54,175 nucleotides of DNA, taken from Roseburia hominis (lineage in GTDB: Bacteria; Bacillota; Clostridia; Lachnospirales; Lachnospiraceae). The position numbers and the translations under genes were made by a program. Positions 41,058-48,457 of the stretch are shown here, piece after piece. The notes beneath the pieces were generated by a model. It was not told the DNA's origin. It searched no databases and was given only the letters and a program-made list of their open reading frames with translations. The stretch is taken from positions 1 through 54,175 of the forward strand of contig NZ_JADYUI010000016.1 of NCBI RefSeq assembly GCF_021531695.1. Direction: 5' to 3'. Position 1 is the first letter of the stretch. Every line of letters begins with the position of its first letter.

Positions 41058-42137
41058 ATGGAACAGAGAGAGAAAATGTTTTCGGAAAAAGGAAACTGGT
41101 ATAAAGGAAATTTGCATTCTCATACGACAAATTCAGACGGCAGACTCACACCGGAGGAAGCAGTGCTGGCATATCGTCAGCATGGATATTCTTTTGTCTG
41201 CTTTTCAGAGCATGATTATTATACAGATACCCGGAAACAATTTGATTGTGAAGATTTTATCATACTGCCGGGACTGGAAGCCAGTGCTTATATGTTTGAT
41301 ACGACAGGAATCGAACAGATGCCGGAAGGAATTTCTTTAGAACAGGGATATGTAGATATGACGATGGAGAATGCGAAAAAATTACTGCAGCAGGGTTTTA
41401 TCCCAAGCAGGATTAAGACACATCATATCCATGGAATTCTCGGAACAGAAGCGATGCAAAAGGCGGCAGGTGATAAGGTGTTTCGGGAAAATGAGTATGT
41501 ACCGTTTTGCGTTTACTTTAATCAATGGGATGGCAGAGAGGTGGCACAGAAACTATCAGATAGCTTAAAGGAGAGAGGTTGTTTTACAACATATAATCAT
41601 CCGATCTGGTCTCGCGTAGATATGGAGGAAGTGCGGGATCTTACGGGAATCTGGGCAATTGAGTGCTACAATTATGATACAGTAAATGAATGCGCGGAAG
41701 GGCAGGACACAGTATTCTGGGATGCGATGCTTCGCCGTGGCAATGACATTATGGGATTTGCTTCAGATGATAATCATAATGGAGGTGTTTTCCCGGACAG
41801 CTTTGGTGGTTATGTTATGGTAAAATCAGAAAAGCTGGATCATGAGAATATCGTGAGCAATCTGCTTTCCGGTAACTACTATTTTTCTAATGGGGCGTCG
41901 ATTACGCAATGGGGAATTCATAATAATAAAGTGTATGTTCAGTGTGATGGCGCAGAACGTATCAATTTTATCTGTGGCGGTGGCATAGGCACAAGCAAAA
42001 CCGTTATGGCAGAAAACGGGATTGCACTTACACAGGTTGAGTTTCCATTGACAGGCAGAGAGACCTATGTGCGAGTTGAGGTGCATGATATGCAGGGAAA
42101 AACGGCATGGACGAATGCAATTACTTTAGAAAAATAA
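41058..42137 (+). CDS. PHP-domain phosphoesterase
   Basis: Metal-dependent hydrolase of the PHP superfamily. GNLHSHTTNSDGRLTPEEA (HxH and Asp ligands), FVCFSEHDYYTD, ILPGLEAS (Glu), CFTTYNHPIW (His) and MGFASDDNH (Asp-x-His) provide the metal centre. The C-terminal 90 residues are strand-rich (YYFSNGASITQWGI; VRVEVHDMQGKTAW). No export signal, so it acts in the cytoplasm. It lies 51 bp after the ATPase gene with AGAGGAGG before the ATG and is probably the last gene of the operon, hydrolysing what the transporter brings in or a derivative of it. Confidence 0.87.
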   Translation: MEQREKMFSEKGNWYKGNLHSHTTNSDGRLTPEEAVLAYRQHGYSFVCFSEHDYYTDTRKQFDCEDFIILPGLEASAYMFDTTGIEQMPEGISLEQGYVDMTMENAKKLLQQGFIPSRIKTHHIHGILGTEAMQKAAGDKVFRENEYVPFCVYFNQWDGREVAQKLSDSLKERGCFTTYNHPIWSRVDMEEVRDLTGIWAIECYNYDTVNECAEGQDTVFWDAMLRRGNDIMGFASDDNHNGGVFPDSFGGYVMVKSEKLDHENIVSNLLSGNYYFSNGASITQWGIHNNKVYVQCDGAERINFICGGGIGTSKTVMAENGIALTQVEFPLTGRETYVRVEVHDMQGKTAWTNAITLEK

Positions 42138-42165
42138 GATGTTAGAATATTTTTATATAACAAAA

Positions 42166-42236
42166 AGCAGATAACGGGAATCGAACCCGCCTTTCTGGCT
42201 TGGGAAGCCAGCGTTCTACCAATGAACCATATCTGC
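42166..42236 (-). tRNA. tRNA-Gly (CCC)
   Basis: On the minus strand, acceptor GCAGATA pairs with TATCTGC, the anticodon arm is CTGGC-TTCCCAA-GCCAG with anticodon CCC, and the T arm is GCGGG-TTCGATT-CCCGT with one weak end pair. 71 nt, no encoded CCA, discriminator U. Confidence 0.93.
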
Positions 42237-42365
42237 ATGAGAATATTATAACATTCCCTCGTAAAAGTGCAAGAAAGAAAAATAAAATCTGCCGGATAAA
42301 TTTTGAAATGTTCATGAGCAAGTAGCAAAGCGGATTGTGAATGTTTGCTTCCAGTAATGGCAGAA

Positions 42366-42382
42366 TAGCACAAATTGTGCTA
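42366..42382. promoter_or_regulatory. Perfect operator-like palindrome over a -10 box
   Basis: TAGCACAA-A-TTGTGCTA is an 8-bp perfect inverted repeat. TACAAT (42381-42386), a possible -10 box, starts inside it. It lies 40 bp before the first leader peptide; autoregulation by the downstream HTH protein is one possibility. No clear -35 seen. Confidence 0.5.
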
Positions 42383-42421
42383 CAATAAATCAGAAAGCAT
42401 CATAGAGGGAGGGAAGATTTT

Positions 42422-42448
42422 ATGAAAAGATATGTTATGTTTGCATAG
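42422..42448 (+). CDS. 8-codon leader peptide MKRYVMFA
   Basis: ATG to TAG, preceded at 8-10 bp by the strong purine run GAGGGAGGGAAG (42405-42416). Its last codon and stop, GCATAG, form one strand of the following hairpin. The same design is repeated at 42930. Length, position and overlap with mutually exclusive stems are those of attenuation leader peptides. Confidence 0.6.
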   Translation: MKRYVMFA

Positions 42449-42514
42449 TGTTGGCTATTGCAATAGAAGATAGATTGTTATAGCCAATGCGAATCCTTGA
42501 AAATCGTATAAGGA
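42443..42514 (+). promoter_or_regulatory. Leader attenuator 1 (mutually exclusive hairpins)
   Basis: Segment 1 GCATAG (42443-42448, the end of the leader peptide) can pair with segment 2 CTATTGC (42455-42461), with one bulge. Segment 2 as TTGGCTAT (42451-42458) can instead pair with segment 3 ATAGCCAA (42480-42487), an 8-bp stem that extends by three G-C/G-T pairs. TCCTT (42494-42498) can pair with AAGGA (42510-42514), the ribosome site of the next gene. No T run, so control of translation is more likely than termination. Confidence 0.6.
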
Positions 42515-42521
42515 GGCAAAC

Positions 42522-42797
42522 ATGGGCTATATAAAAGCAGAGGAGATTCTGCCGGTTGAAGTGATAGAATTAATCCAGCAGTATGTGGATGGAACCAATA
42601 TTTATATCCCAAGGAAAACAGATCATCGTGCTGCATGGGGAGAAATAACTCGTGCAAAAGAGAAGTTCTGTTTGCGTGATGAGAGCATTTACCGGGATTA
42701 TCTTAGCGGAATCAAGGTAAAGGAGCTTGCAGAGAAGTATTATTTATCGGATAAAAGTATTTGGAGAATTCTTCGGAAGATGAAAAATGCTGGTTAG
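42522..42797 (+). CDS. CD3324-family small helix-turn-helix protein
   Basis: 91 aa. The opening MGYIKAEEILPVEVIELIQQ and NIYIPRK match the CD3324 family common in Clostridia. The C-terminal part IKVKELAEKYYLSDKSIWRILRKM is a clear helix-turn-helix of Mor/resolvase type. A DNA-binding regulator or nucleic-acid-binding accessory; targets unknown. AAGGAGG 5 bp before the ATG is partly sequestered in the leader structure described above. Bounded by its own terminator. Confidence 0.82.
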   Translation: MGYIKAEEILPVEVIELIQQYVDGTNIYIPRKTDHRAAWGEITRAKEKFCLRDESIYRDYLSGIKVKELAEKYYLSDKSIWRILRKMKNAG

Positions 42798-42803
42798 AAA
42801 AAT

Positions 42804-42847
42804 GGGCTTGTATGAATGATGAAATCATTGGTGCAGGCTCATTTTTT
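42804..42847 (+). terminator. Rho-independent terminator after the CD3324-family gene
   Basis: GGGCTTGTAT and GTGCAGGCTC pair throughout with G-T wobbles, AATGAT/ATCATT continue the stem inside (GAA loop), followed by six T. Confidence 0.85.
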
Positions 42848-42866
42848 ATTATAAATAAAAATGAGG

Positions 42867-42895
42867 TTGGAACTTACGGTTGTTCTGGATAGAAT
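42867..42895 (+). promoter_or_regulatory. SigA-type promoter of the DUF1062 transcription unit
   Basis: TTGGAA (42867-42872) and TAGAAT (42890-42895) at 17 bp, giving a leader of about 130 nt before the DUF1062 start. Confidence 0.8.
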
Positions 42896-42929
42896 AAATT
42901 TATCAAAGAGAAAGTGGGGAAAATAAAAA

Positions 42930-42956
42930 ATGACGAAACCTTATTACGTTGCATAG
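42930..42956 (+). CDS. 8-codon leader peptide MTKPYYVA
   Basis: ATG to TAG with GTGGGGA about 9 bp upstream, starting about 28 nt into the predicted transcript. Same length as the leader at 42422, same final Ala codon and stop (GCATAG), and the same position relative to the hairpins that follow. Confidence 0.62.
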   Translation: MTKPYYVA

Positions 42957-43029
42957 CACAGGCTATTGCAAATAAAAATCAAGTAAAAATACAATAGCCA
43001 GTGCATATTTCCGGAAAAACAAAAGGAGA
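42951..43029 (+). promoter_or_regulatory. Leader attenuator 2 (mutually exclusive hairpins)
   Basis: GCATAG (42951-42956) can pair with CTATTGC (42963-42969) across a 6-nt loop, the same motif and spacing as attenuator 1. Alternatively GGCTATTG (42961-42968) pairs with CAATAGCC (42992-42999), 8 bp perfect, extended after one A-A mismatch by GCAC/GTGC (42956-42959/43001-43004). TTTCC (43008-43012) can pair with GGAGA at the ribosome site (43026-43030). Confidence 0.62.
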
Positions 43030-43035
43030 TGTGAC

Positions 43036-43575
43036 ATGAGCTATGTAAACATAATGGAATATGAGGTTATTCCAACAGAAACTTTTAAAATTATCAGAGG
43101 ATGTGCGGGTTGCGGATGTAAACAGATTTTTTCCAGTAAGGCGAATTTTCGAGTAAATGCAAATGGAAATCATTTAGATGTATGGCTGATATACGGATGT
43201 GAAAAGTGTGGACATACCTATAATCTTCCGGTTTATGAGAGAATAAATCCGGCGAAAATAGCAGAAAAAGAGTATAGGAGCTTTTTGTCAAACGATAAAG
43301 ATATGGTATTTAAAGTTGGAACGGACAAGACAATATTTGCAAGAAATAAAGCAGAAATTGCGAGAAAAGAAATACGATATCAGATAGTTCCGCTCAAGGA
43401 GTGCAAAGCAGCATTAGAGAGTAATAATATTATGATTAAACTATACAACTCATATGATATACCAATCAGAGCAGATAAGTTGGTGGCAGAGATTTTGAAA
43501 GTAACACGAAATGAGGCGAAAAAATTACTGGCAGAAGGAAGGGTATCCGTTTGCGTAGAAAATAAAGCGAAATAA
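43036..43575 (+). CDS. DUF1062-family zinc-ribbon protein with S4-like C-terminus
   Basis: 179 aa. Two CxxC knuckles, CAGCGCK (about 24-29) and GCEKCGH (about 55-61), with FRVNANGNHLDVWLIYGC between them, are the DUF1062 signature and form a zinc ribbon. The C-terminal 35 residues, IRADKLVAEILKVTRNEAKKLLAEGRVSV, read like the alpha-L motif of S4 RNA-binding domains. A zinc ribbon plus S4-like motif suggests an RNA- or ribosome-associated protein, which would suit control by a translated leader. AAAGGAG 6 bp before ATG 43036. Function is not established. Confidence 0.82.
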   Translation: MSYVNIMEYEVIPTETFKIIRGCAGCGCKQIFSSKANFRVNANGNHLDVWLIYGCEKCGHTYNLPVYERINPAKIAEKEYRSFLSNDKDMVFKVGTDKTIFARNKAEIARKEIRYQIVPLKECKAALESNNIMIKLYNSYDIPIRADKLVAEILKVTRNEAKKLLAEGRVSVCVENKAK

Positions 43576-43619
43576 ATCGCTTTTCGTGAAAAGGTGTCAA
43601 AAGAGAAAAATAAAAGTTC

Positions 43620-43648
43620 TTTACATAAAATTACCATATTGTTATAAT
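43620..43648 (+). promoter_or_regulatory. SigA-type promoter of the lipoprotein gene
   Basis: TTTACA (43620-43625) and TATAAT (43643-43648) at 17 bp. Confidence 0.82.
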
Positions 43649-43686
43649 ATTACACGTTGCGAAAAAAGAAGATAAAGGAGAATAAG

Positions 43687-44325
43687 ATGAAGAAAATGAA
43701 AAAAATGATTGCAGTCTGCCTGACAGTAGTTATGGTAGCAGCAACAGCAGTCGGATGTGGTAAGTTTGATGCAGAAGGATATGTAGCCGCTTGTTTGGAT
43801 TTGTTGACAAAAGGTGAGACAGAACAGTATACAAAATTGACAGGTCGTACCGAAGAACAGGCAGAACAGGATTACGAAAATAATATCGATGCAATGATGG
43901 AAGCAATGGGAGAATTAAATCTTTCAGAAGACTTGGAAAACAATTACAGAACATTGTATAAAAATATTTATAAGAGCGCAAAATATACCGTAACCGGTTC
44001 AGAAAAGATGACAGATAAGGATGGTTATACCGTAACTGTTGAAATTGAGCAAATTACAGGATTATTTGACGGATTGGAAGACGAAGTAACCAATCGTGTT
44101 ATGAATGAAAAGGATAGCTTAACACCGGATATAACAGAAGCTGAAGTAAACGAATTAGTATTTCAGATTATGTATGATGTATTAAATGAAAGAATGGATG
44201 CAATCACTTATAACGAGCCGGAAACTGTTACAGTTGAAGTAGTTGGTGAAGATGGTGTATATTCTATCACAGAGGAAGGATATACAATCCTGGACGATGC
44301 ATTAATTGATACTGCAGGAATGTAA
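43687..44325 (+). CDS. Putative lipoprotein, DUF5105-like
   Basis: 212 aa. Lipoprotein signal peptide with lipobox TAVGC (C24), then an acidic, helical domain (YVAACLDLLTKGETEQYTKLTG; EEQAEQDYENNIDAMMEAMG) and a strand pair (YTVTGSEKMTDKDGYTVTVEI). The layout resembles DUF5105/DUF4878 surface lipoproteins of Firmicutes; role unknown. ATG 43687, 6 bp after AAAGGAG, is chosen over an in-frame start at 43657. Monocistronic with its own promoter and terminator. Confidence 0.8.
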   Translation: MKKMKKMIAVCLTVVMVAATAVGCGKFDAEGYVAACLDLLTKGETEQYTKLTGRTEEQAEQDYENNIDAMMEAMGELNLSEDLENNYRTLYKNIYKSAKYTVTGSEKMTDKDGYTVTVEIEQITGLFDGLEDEVTNRVMNEKDSLTPDITEAEVNELVFQIMYDVLNERMDAITYNEPETVTVEVVGEDGVYSITEEGYTILDDALIDTAGM

Positions 44326-44357
44326 TTCTTTTTATTTGCCGGACGAAATACGTTAAT

Positions 44358-44400
44358 AAAAAACAGCGCCTACCAGATTGACTGGTGACGCTGTTTTTTG
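44358..44400. terminator. Bidirectional terminator between lipoprotein gene and tRNA-Ser
   Basis: AAAAACAGCG pairs with CGCTGTTTTTT, with ACCAG/CTGGT inside; A and T runs allow use on both strands. Confidence 0.86.
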
Positions 44401-44404
44401 TTAG

Positions 44405-44492
44405 CGCAGACGGCGGGATTTGAACCCGCGTGCCGGTTGCCCGGCTAACTGATTTCGAGTCAGCCCCGTTATGACCACTTCGATACGTCTGC
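44405..44492 (-). tRNA. tRNA-Ser (CGA)
   Basis: On the minus strand, acceptor GCAGACG pairs with CGTCTGC, discriminator G; anticodon loop CTCGAAA gives anticodon CGA; a long variable arm (TAGCCGGGCAACCGGCA) marks a class II tRNA; T arm GCGGG-TTCAAAT-CCCGC. 88 nt, no encoded CCA. Confidence 0.94.
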
Positions 44493-44546
44493 CTAGTGTA
44501 TAAAACACACTTGTTTAGTATAACATAAAATTACTTAAATGCAAGA

Positions 44547-44575
44547 TTTACTTTATCTTATAGGAAAAATATACT
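44547..44575 (+). promoter_or_regulatory. SigA-type promoter of the phosphofructokinase gene
   Basis: TTTACT (44547-44552) and TATACT (44570-44575) at 17 bp. The rest of 44493-44650 is A/T-rich with nothing else recognised. Confidence 0.65.
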
Positions 44576-44650
44576 ATAATAATATGACACAAGGGTTAAA
44601 ATTACAAAACAGTAAACACATACGGATTAGAAAGGAAAGGATACATCATT

Positions 44651-45724
44651 ATGAAAAGAATCGGAATGTTGACAAGCGGTGGGGATTGTCAGGCTTTGAA
44701 TGCGGCTATGCGCGGCGTAGTAAAAGGTTTAAGTGAAAATATTAGTGAACTTGAAATTTACGGATTTTATGAAGGCTATAAAGGACTGATTTACGGGAAC
44801 TATCGTTTGCTTACTGCAGCCGATTTTTCGGGAATCCTGACGCGTGGAGGAACAATTCTCGGTACTTCCAGACAGCCGTTTAAATATATGCGTACACCGG
44901 ATGAAAATGGTCTGGATAAGGTCGTGGCGATGAAACAGACATATCATAAGCTGAATCTGGATTGTCTTGTTATTCTGGGAGGAAATGGAACACAGAAGAC
45001 GGCAAATCTCTTGAGAGAGGAAGGGCTTAATGTTGTGCATCTTCCAAAAACGATTGATAATGATATTTATGGAACGGACGTCACCTTTGGATTTCAGAGT
45101 GCGGTTAATGTTGCAACTCAGGCGATAGATTGCATTCATACTACAGCAGCTTCCCATAACCGGGTGTTTATTGTGGAGGTTATGGGACATAAGGTAGGAT
45201 GGCTTACTTTGTATGCAGGAGTGTCGAGCGGAGCAGATATTATTCTCTTACCGGAAATCCCGTATGATATTAATAAAGTAATAAAAGCAATTAAAAAGCG
45301 CAGCGATGCAGGAAAAGGTTTTACTATTTTGGCAGTGGCAGAAGGTGCAATATCAAAAGAAGATGCCGCACTTTCCAAAAAAGAATATAAAAAGAAGCAG
45401 GAGCAGTCAAAATACCCGTCTGTATCTTATGAAATTGCAGCACAAATTGAAAAGGCATTGGGAACGGAGGTGCGCGTTGCGGTTCCGGGGCATACACAGC
45501 GTGGTGGTAGTCCGTGTCCATATGACAGGGCATTGTGCACAAGACTCGGTGCAGCGGCAGCAAAAGCGATTTTGGATGAAGATTATGGATGCATGATTGC
45601 GATGATAAATAATGAAACAAAGCGTGTACCGCTCAGTGAAGTGGCAGGCAAATTAAAGACCGTTGATCCGAACTGTCGGATGATACAGGAGGCAAAGCTG
45701 ATCGGAATCAGTTTTGGAGATTAA
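44651..45724 (+). CDS. 6-phosphofructokinase
   Basis: Phosphorylates fructose 6-phosphate. IGMLTSGGDCQALNAA (phosphate-binding loop), LPKTIDNDIYGTD with the catalytic Asp, VEVMGHKVGW and GHTQRGGSPCPYDR are typical; 357 aa. The donor-site motif is GGNGTQ: Gly at the second position points to ATP rather than PPi, but the usual Asp before it is Asn, and PKTIDND carries the Lys seen in group III and PPi-dependent enzymes instead of PGTIDND. The phosphoryl donor is therefore left open. Own promoter and AAGGAAAGG ribosome site; 28 bp before dnaX. Confidence 0.92.
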   Translation: MKRIGMLTSGGDCQALNAAMRGVVKGLSENISELEIYGFYEGYKGLIYGNYRLLTAADFSGILTRGGTILGTSRQPFKYMRTPDENGLDKVVAMKQTYHKLNLDCLVILGGNGTQKTANLLREEGLNVVHLPKTIDNDIYGTDVTFGFQSAVNVATQAIDCIHTTAASHNRVFIVEVMGHKVGWLTLYAGVSSGADIILLPEIPYDINKVIKAIKKRSDAGKGFTILAVAEGAISKEDAALSKKEYKKKQEQSKYPSVSYEIAAQIEKALGTEVRVAVPGHTQRGGSPCPYDRALCTRLGAAAAKAILDEDYGCMIAMINNETKRVPLSEVAGKLKTVDPNCRMIQEAKLIGISFGD

Positions 45725-45752
45725 AAGATAGAGTCAGAAAGAGGAAAATCAT

Positions 45753-47321
45753 ATGTCTTATACGGCATTATACCGAAAGTTCCGCCCTTTGGAATTTGAG
45801 GATGTGAAAGGACAGGACCATATTGTTACGACATTAAAAAATCAGATAAAATATGACAGAATCGGACATGCTTATCTTTTTTGCGGAACAAGAGGAACCG
45901 GAAAGACAACCATAGCAAAAATATTTGCCAAGGCAGTGAATTGTGAACATCCGGTAGATGGAAGTCCGTGCGGAACATGTCCGACATGTAAGGCAATTGC
46001 GGCAGGAACCTCTATGAATGTCATTGAAATTGATGCAGCATCCAACAATGGTGTGGATAATATCAGAGAAATCAGGGAAGAAGTAGCATACAGACCGACA
46101 GAAGGAAAATATAAAGTCTATATCATAGATGAGGTTCATATGCTTTCTACAGGAGCTTTTAATGCATTGCTAAAGACGTTGGAGGAGCCGCCGGAATATG
46201 TCATATTTATTCTTGCGACGACAGAGGTACATAAGATACCAATTACGATTTTGTCGCGATGCCAGCGTTATGATTTTCATCGTATTTCGATTGACACGAT
46301 AGCAGCCAGATTATCTGAAATCCTAAAAGAAGAAGGAATTGAAGCAGAGGAAAAAGCAATTCGCTATGTGGCGAAGGCAGGGGATGGCTCTATGCGTGAT
46401 TCGTTAAGCCTTTTGGATCAGTGCATTGCATTTTATTTAGGAGAAAAGTTAACCTATGATAAGGTGCTTGAGGTACTTGGAGCAGTAGATACCGAGGTGT
46501 TTTCCGGAATGCTTCGGGAGATTCTTGCAGGAAATGTAAAAAATGCGATTTCACGTCTGGAACAGATCGTGACAGAAGGAAAAGAATTAGGGCAGTTTGT
46601 CAATGAATTTGCGTGGTATCTGCGTAATCTGCTTCTGGTAAAAAGTTCAGACGATATGGAAGATGTACTCGATATGTCCAGTGAGAATCTTGCACTTTTG
46701 AAGGAAGAAGCACAGATGATTGAGACAGAAGTATTGCTTCGCTACATTCGTATTTTTTCTGAATTGTCGAATCAGATGAAATACTCTTCTCAAAAAAGGA
46801 TTTTACTTGAAATCACAATAATAAAATTATGTAAACCAGAAATGGAATCTACAAAAGATGCATTGGTGAATCGAATTGCGAATTTGGAGCAAAAAGTAGA
46901 AGAAGGTGTTTCGGTAGCTGTTACAGCAACGACGACTCAGAATATGCAGGTGGAAAAACCGATTCCAGCAAAGAGACCAGAGCTTCCCAAAGCAATTCCG
47001 GAGGAAGTGGAGCAGGTGGTGCGCAACTGGAAAGCAATTATGCAGGACATGTCAGGACTGATACGGGGGTATTTGCGCCTGGTTACATTATCGCTCGGTG
47101 GAGAAAACGTGTTGTTACTGGTAACAGATGATCCGGTTGCAGCGGATTTTTTGAATACGCCGGAACATAAAAAAGAAATTTCAGACGTTATCGCAGAACG
47201 GATAGAAAAAGAAGTAGAGATTCAGATACAGCGGAATGAAACGAATCGTCCGATAGAAGAAAGTTATGTGGATTTGTCAAAAGTAATTAATATGGATATT
47301 GAAGTAGAAGAAGATCTGTGA
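45753..47321 (+). CDS. dnaX: DNA polymerase III subunits gamma and tau
   Basis: Clamp-loader ATPase. YTALYRKFRP, Walker A CGTRGTGKTT (44-53), the four zinc Cys C64, C73, C76, C79, Walker B IIDEVHM, sensor ILATTEVHKIP and the SRC motif ILSRCQRYDF are all present. 522 aa, with a short tau tail. dnaX-ybaB-recR order is the standard Firmicutes recombination cluster. Confidence 0.96.
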   Translation: MSYTALYRKFRPLEFEDVKGQDHIVTTLKNQIKYDRIGHAYLFCGTRGTGKTTIAKIFAKAVNCEHPVDGSPCGTCPTCKAIAAGTSMNVIEIDAASNNGVDNIREIREEVAYRPTEGKYKVYIIDEVHMLSTGAFNALLKTLEEPPEYVIFILATTEVHKIPITILSRCQRYDFHRISIDTIAARLSEILKEEGIEAEEKAIRYVAKAGDGSMRDSLSLLDQCIAFYLGEKLTYDKVLEVLGAVDTEVFSGMLREILAGNVKNAISRLEQIVTEGKELGQFVNEFAWYLRNLLLVKSSDDMEDVLDMSSENLALLKEEAQMIETEVLLRYIRIFSELSNQMKYSSQKRILLEITIIKLCKPEMESTKDALVNRIANLEQKVEEGVSVAVTATTTQNMQVEKPIPAKRPELPKAIPEEVEQVVRNWKAIMQDMSGLIRGYLRLVTLSLGGENVLLLVTDDPVAADFLNTPEHKKEISDVIAERIEKEVEIQIQRNETNRPIEESYVDLSKVINMDIEVEEDL

Positions 47322-47401
47322 TAATAAATGGTTGAAAATCAATAAATATCTGTGTTAGTATAAAATAATTAAAAAGTATTTACCGGATTAGGAGGATAAA
47401 C

Positions 47402-47746
47402 ATGGCAAAAAGAGGCGGATTTCCGGGTGGTATGCCTGGAAATATGAATAATTTGATGAAACAGGCGCAAAAAATGCAACGCCAGATGGAAGAAGCATCC
47501 AAGGAATTGGAAGAAAAAGAAATCACAGCAGCGGCAGGCGGCGGAGTTGTAGAAGTTACCGTATCCGGCAAAAAGGAAATTACCAAGGTGAAAATTGATC
47601 CGGAAGCAGTAGATCCGGATGATGTTGAAATGTTAGAAGATTTGATTATGGCTGCAGCAAATGAAGCGTTACGTCAGATGGAAGACTATTCTCAGCAGTC
47701 TATGTCTAAAATTACCGGAGGATTGGGTGGGGGACTTCCTTTTTAA
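47402..47746 (+). CDS. YbaB/EbfC-family nucleoid-associated protein
   Basis: 114 aa. Starts MAKRGGFPGGMPGNMNNLMKQAQ, with the DNA-binding helical arm KMQRQMEEASKELEEKEI and the core GGGVVEVTVSGKKEITKVKIDPEAVDPDDVEMLEDL. Dimeric DNA-binding protein usually encoded between dnaX and recR. TTAGGAGG precedes the ATG. Confidence 0.95.
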   Translation: MAKRGGFPGGMPGNMNNLMKQAQKMQRQMEEASKELEEKEITAAAGGGVVEVTVSGKKEITKVKIDPEAVDPDDVEMLEDLIMAAANEALRQMEDYSQQSMSKITGGLGGGLPF

Positions 47747-47832
47747 TGAGGAAAGTTCCTTGTAAAAATAGAAATTATTCAGTATTATATGGATAAGTGA
47801 TAAGGCAGTCTTGAGTTAATGGAGACACACAA

Positions 47833-48429
47833 ATGGAATATTACAGCAAACAGATTACAAAGTTAATAGAAGAACTGGCATCGCTTCCGGGAATCGGAAC
47901 GAAATCAGCACAAAGGTTGGCGTTTCATATTTTAAATATGCCGATTGAAAATGTGGAGAGTCTTTCAAATGCAATTGTAGATGCCAGAAAGAATGTGCGT
48001 TACTGTAAACAGTGTTTCACTCTGACAGATGACGAGCTTTGTCCGATTTGTAAAAATCCAAAGCGTAATCATAAAGAGATTATGGTTGTGGAAAATACCA
48101 GAGACTTAACAGCATATGAAAAAACCGGCAAATATGAAGGAGTGTACCATGTTTTGCATGGTGCGATTTCTCCCATGCTTGGAATCGGACCGAATGATAT
48201 TCGGTTAAAAGAATTAATGCAGCGGTTACAAGGGGATGTAGACGAAGTCATTATAGCTACAAATTCGAGTTTGGAGGGAGAGACGACGGCAATGTATATC
48301 AGCAAGCTCATAAAACCAACGGGAATCAAGGTGACACGAATTGCCAGTGGAGTTCCGGTTGGGGGAGACTTGGAATATATTGATGAAGTGACATTGCTTA
48401 GGGCCTTGGAAGGGCGCGTTGAACTCTAA
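47833..48429 (+). CDS. recR: Recombination protein RecR
   Basis: RecFOR pathway protein, 198 aa. Helix-hairpin-helix [20 protein letters not shown], zinc finger C58-C61-C70-C73 ([16 protein letters not shown]), Toprim start [15 protein letters not shown] and the C-terminal [22 protein letters not shown] are diagnostic. Confidence 0.97.
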   Translation: MEYYSKQITKLIEELASLPGIGTKSAQRLAFHILNMPIENVESLSNAIVDARKNVRYCKQCFTLTDDELCPICKNPKRNHKEIMVVENTRDLTAYEKTGKYEGVYHVLHGAISPMLGIGPNDIRLKELMQRLQGDVDEVIIATNSSLEGETTAMYISKLIKPTGIKVTRIASGVPVGGDLEYIDEVTLLRALEGRVEL

Positions 48430-48457
48430 GTTGCAGGCGGAAAGAAAGGGTAAGAAA

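Noticed and set aside
43580-43610. CTTTTC-GT-GAAAAG hairpin after the DUF1062 gene as a terminator
   Set aside because: Loop of two bases and no T run; too weak to call.
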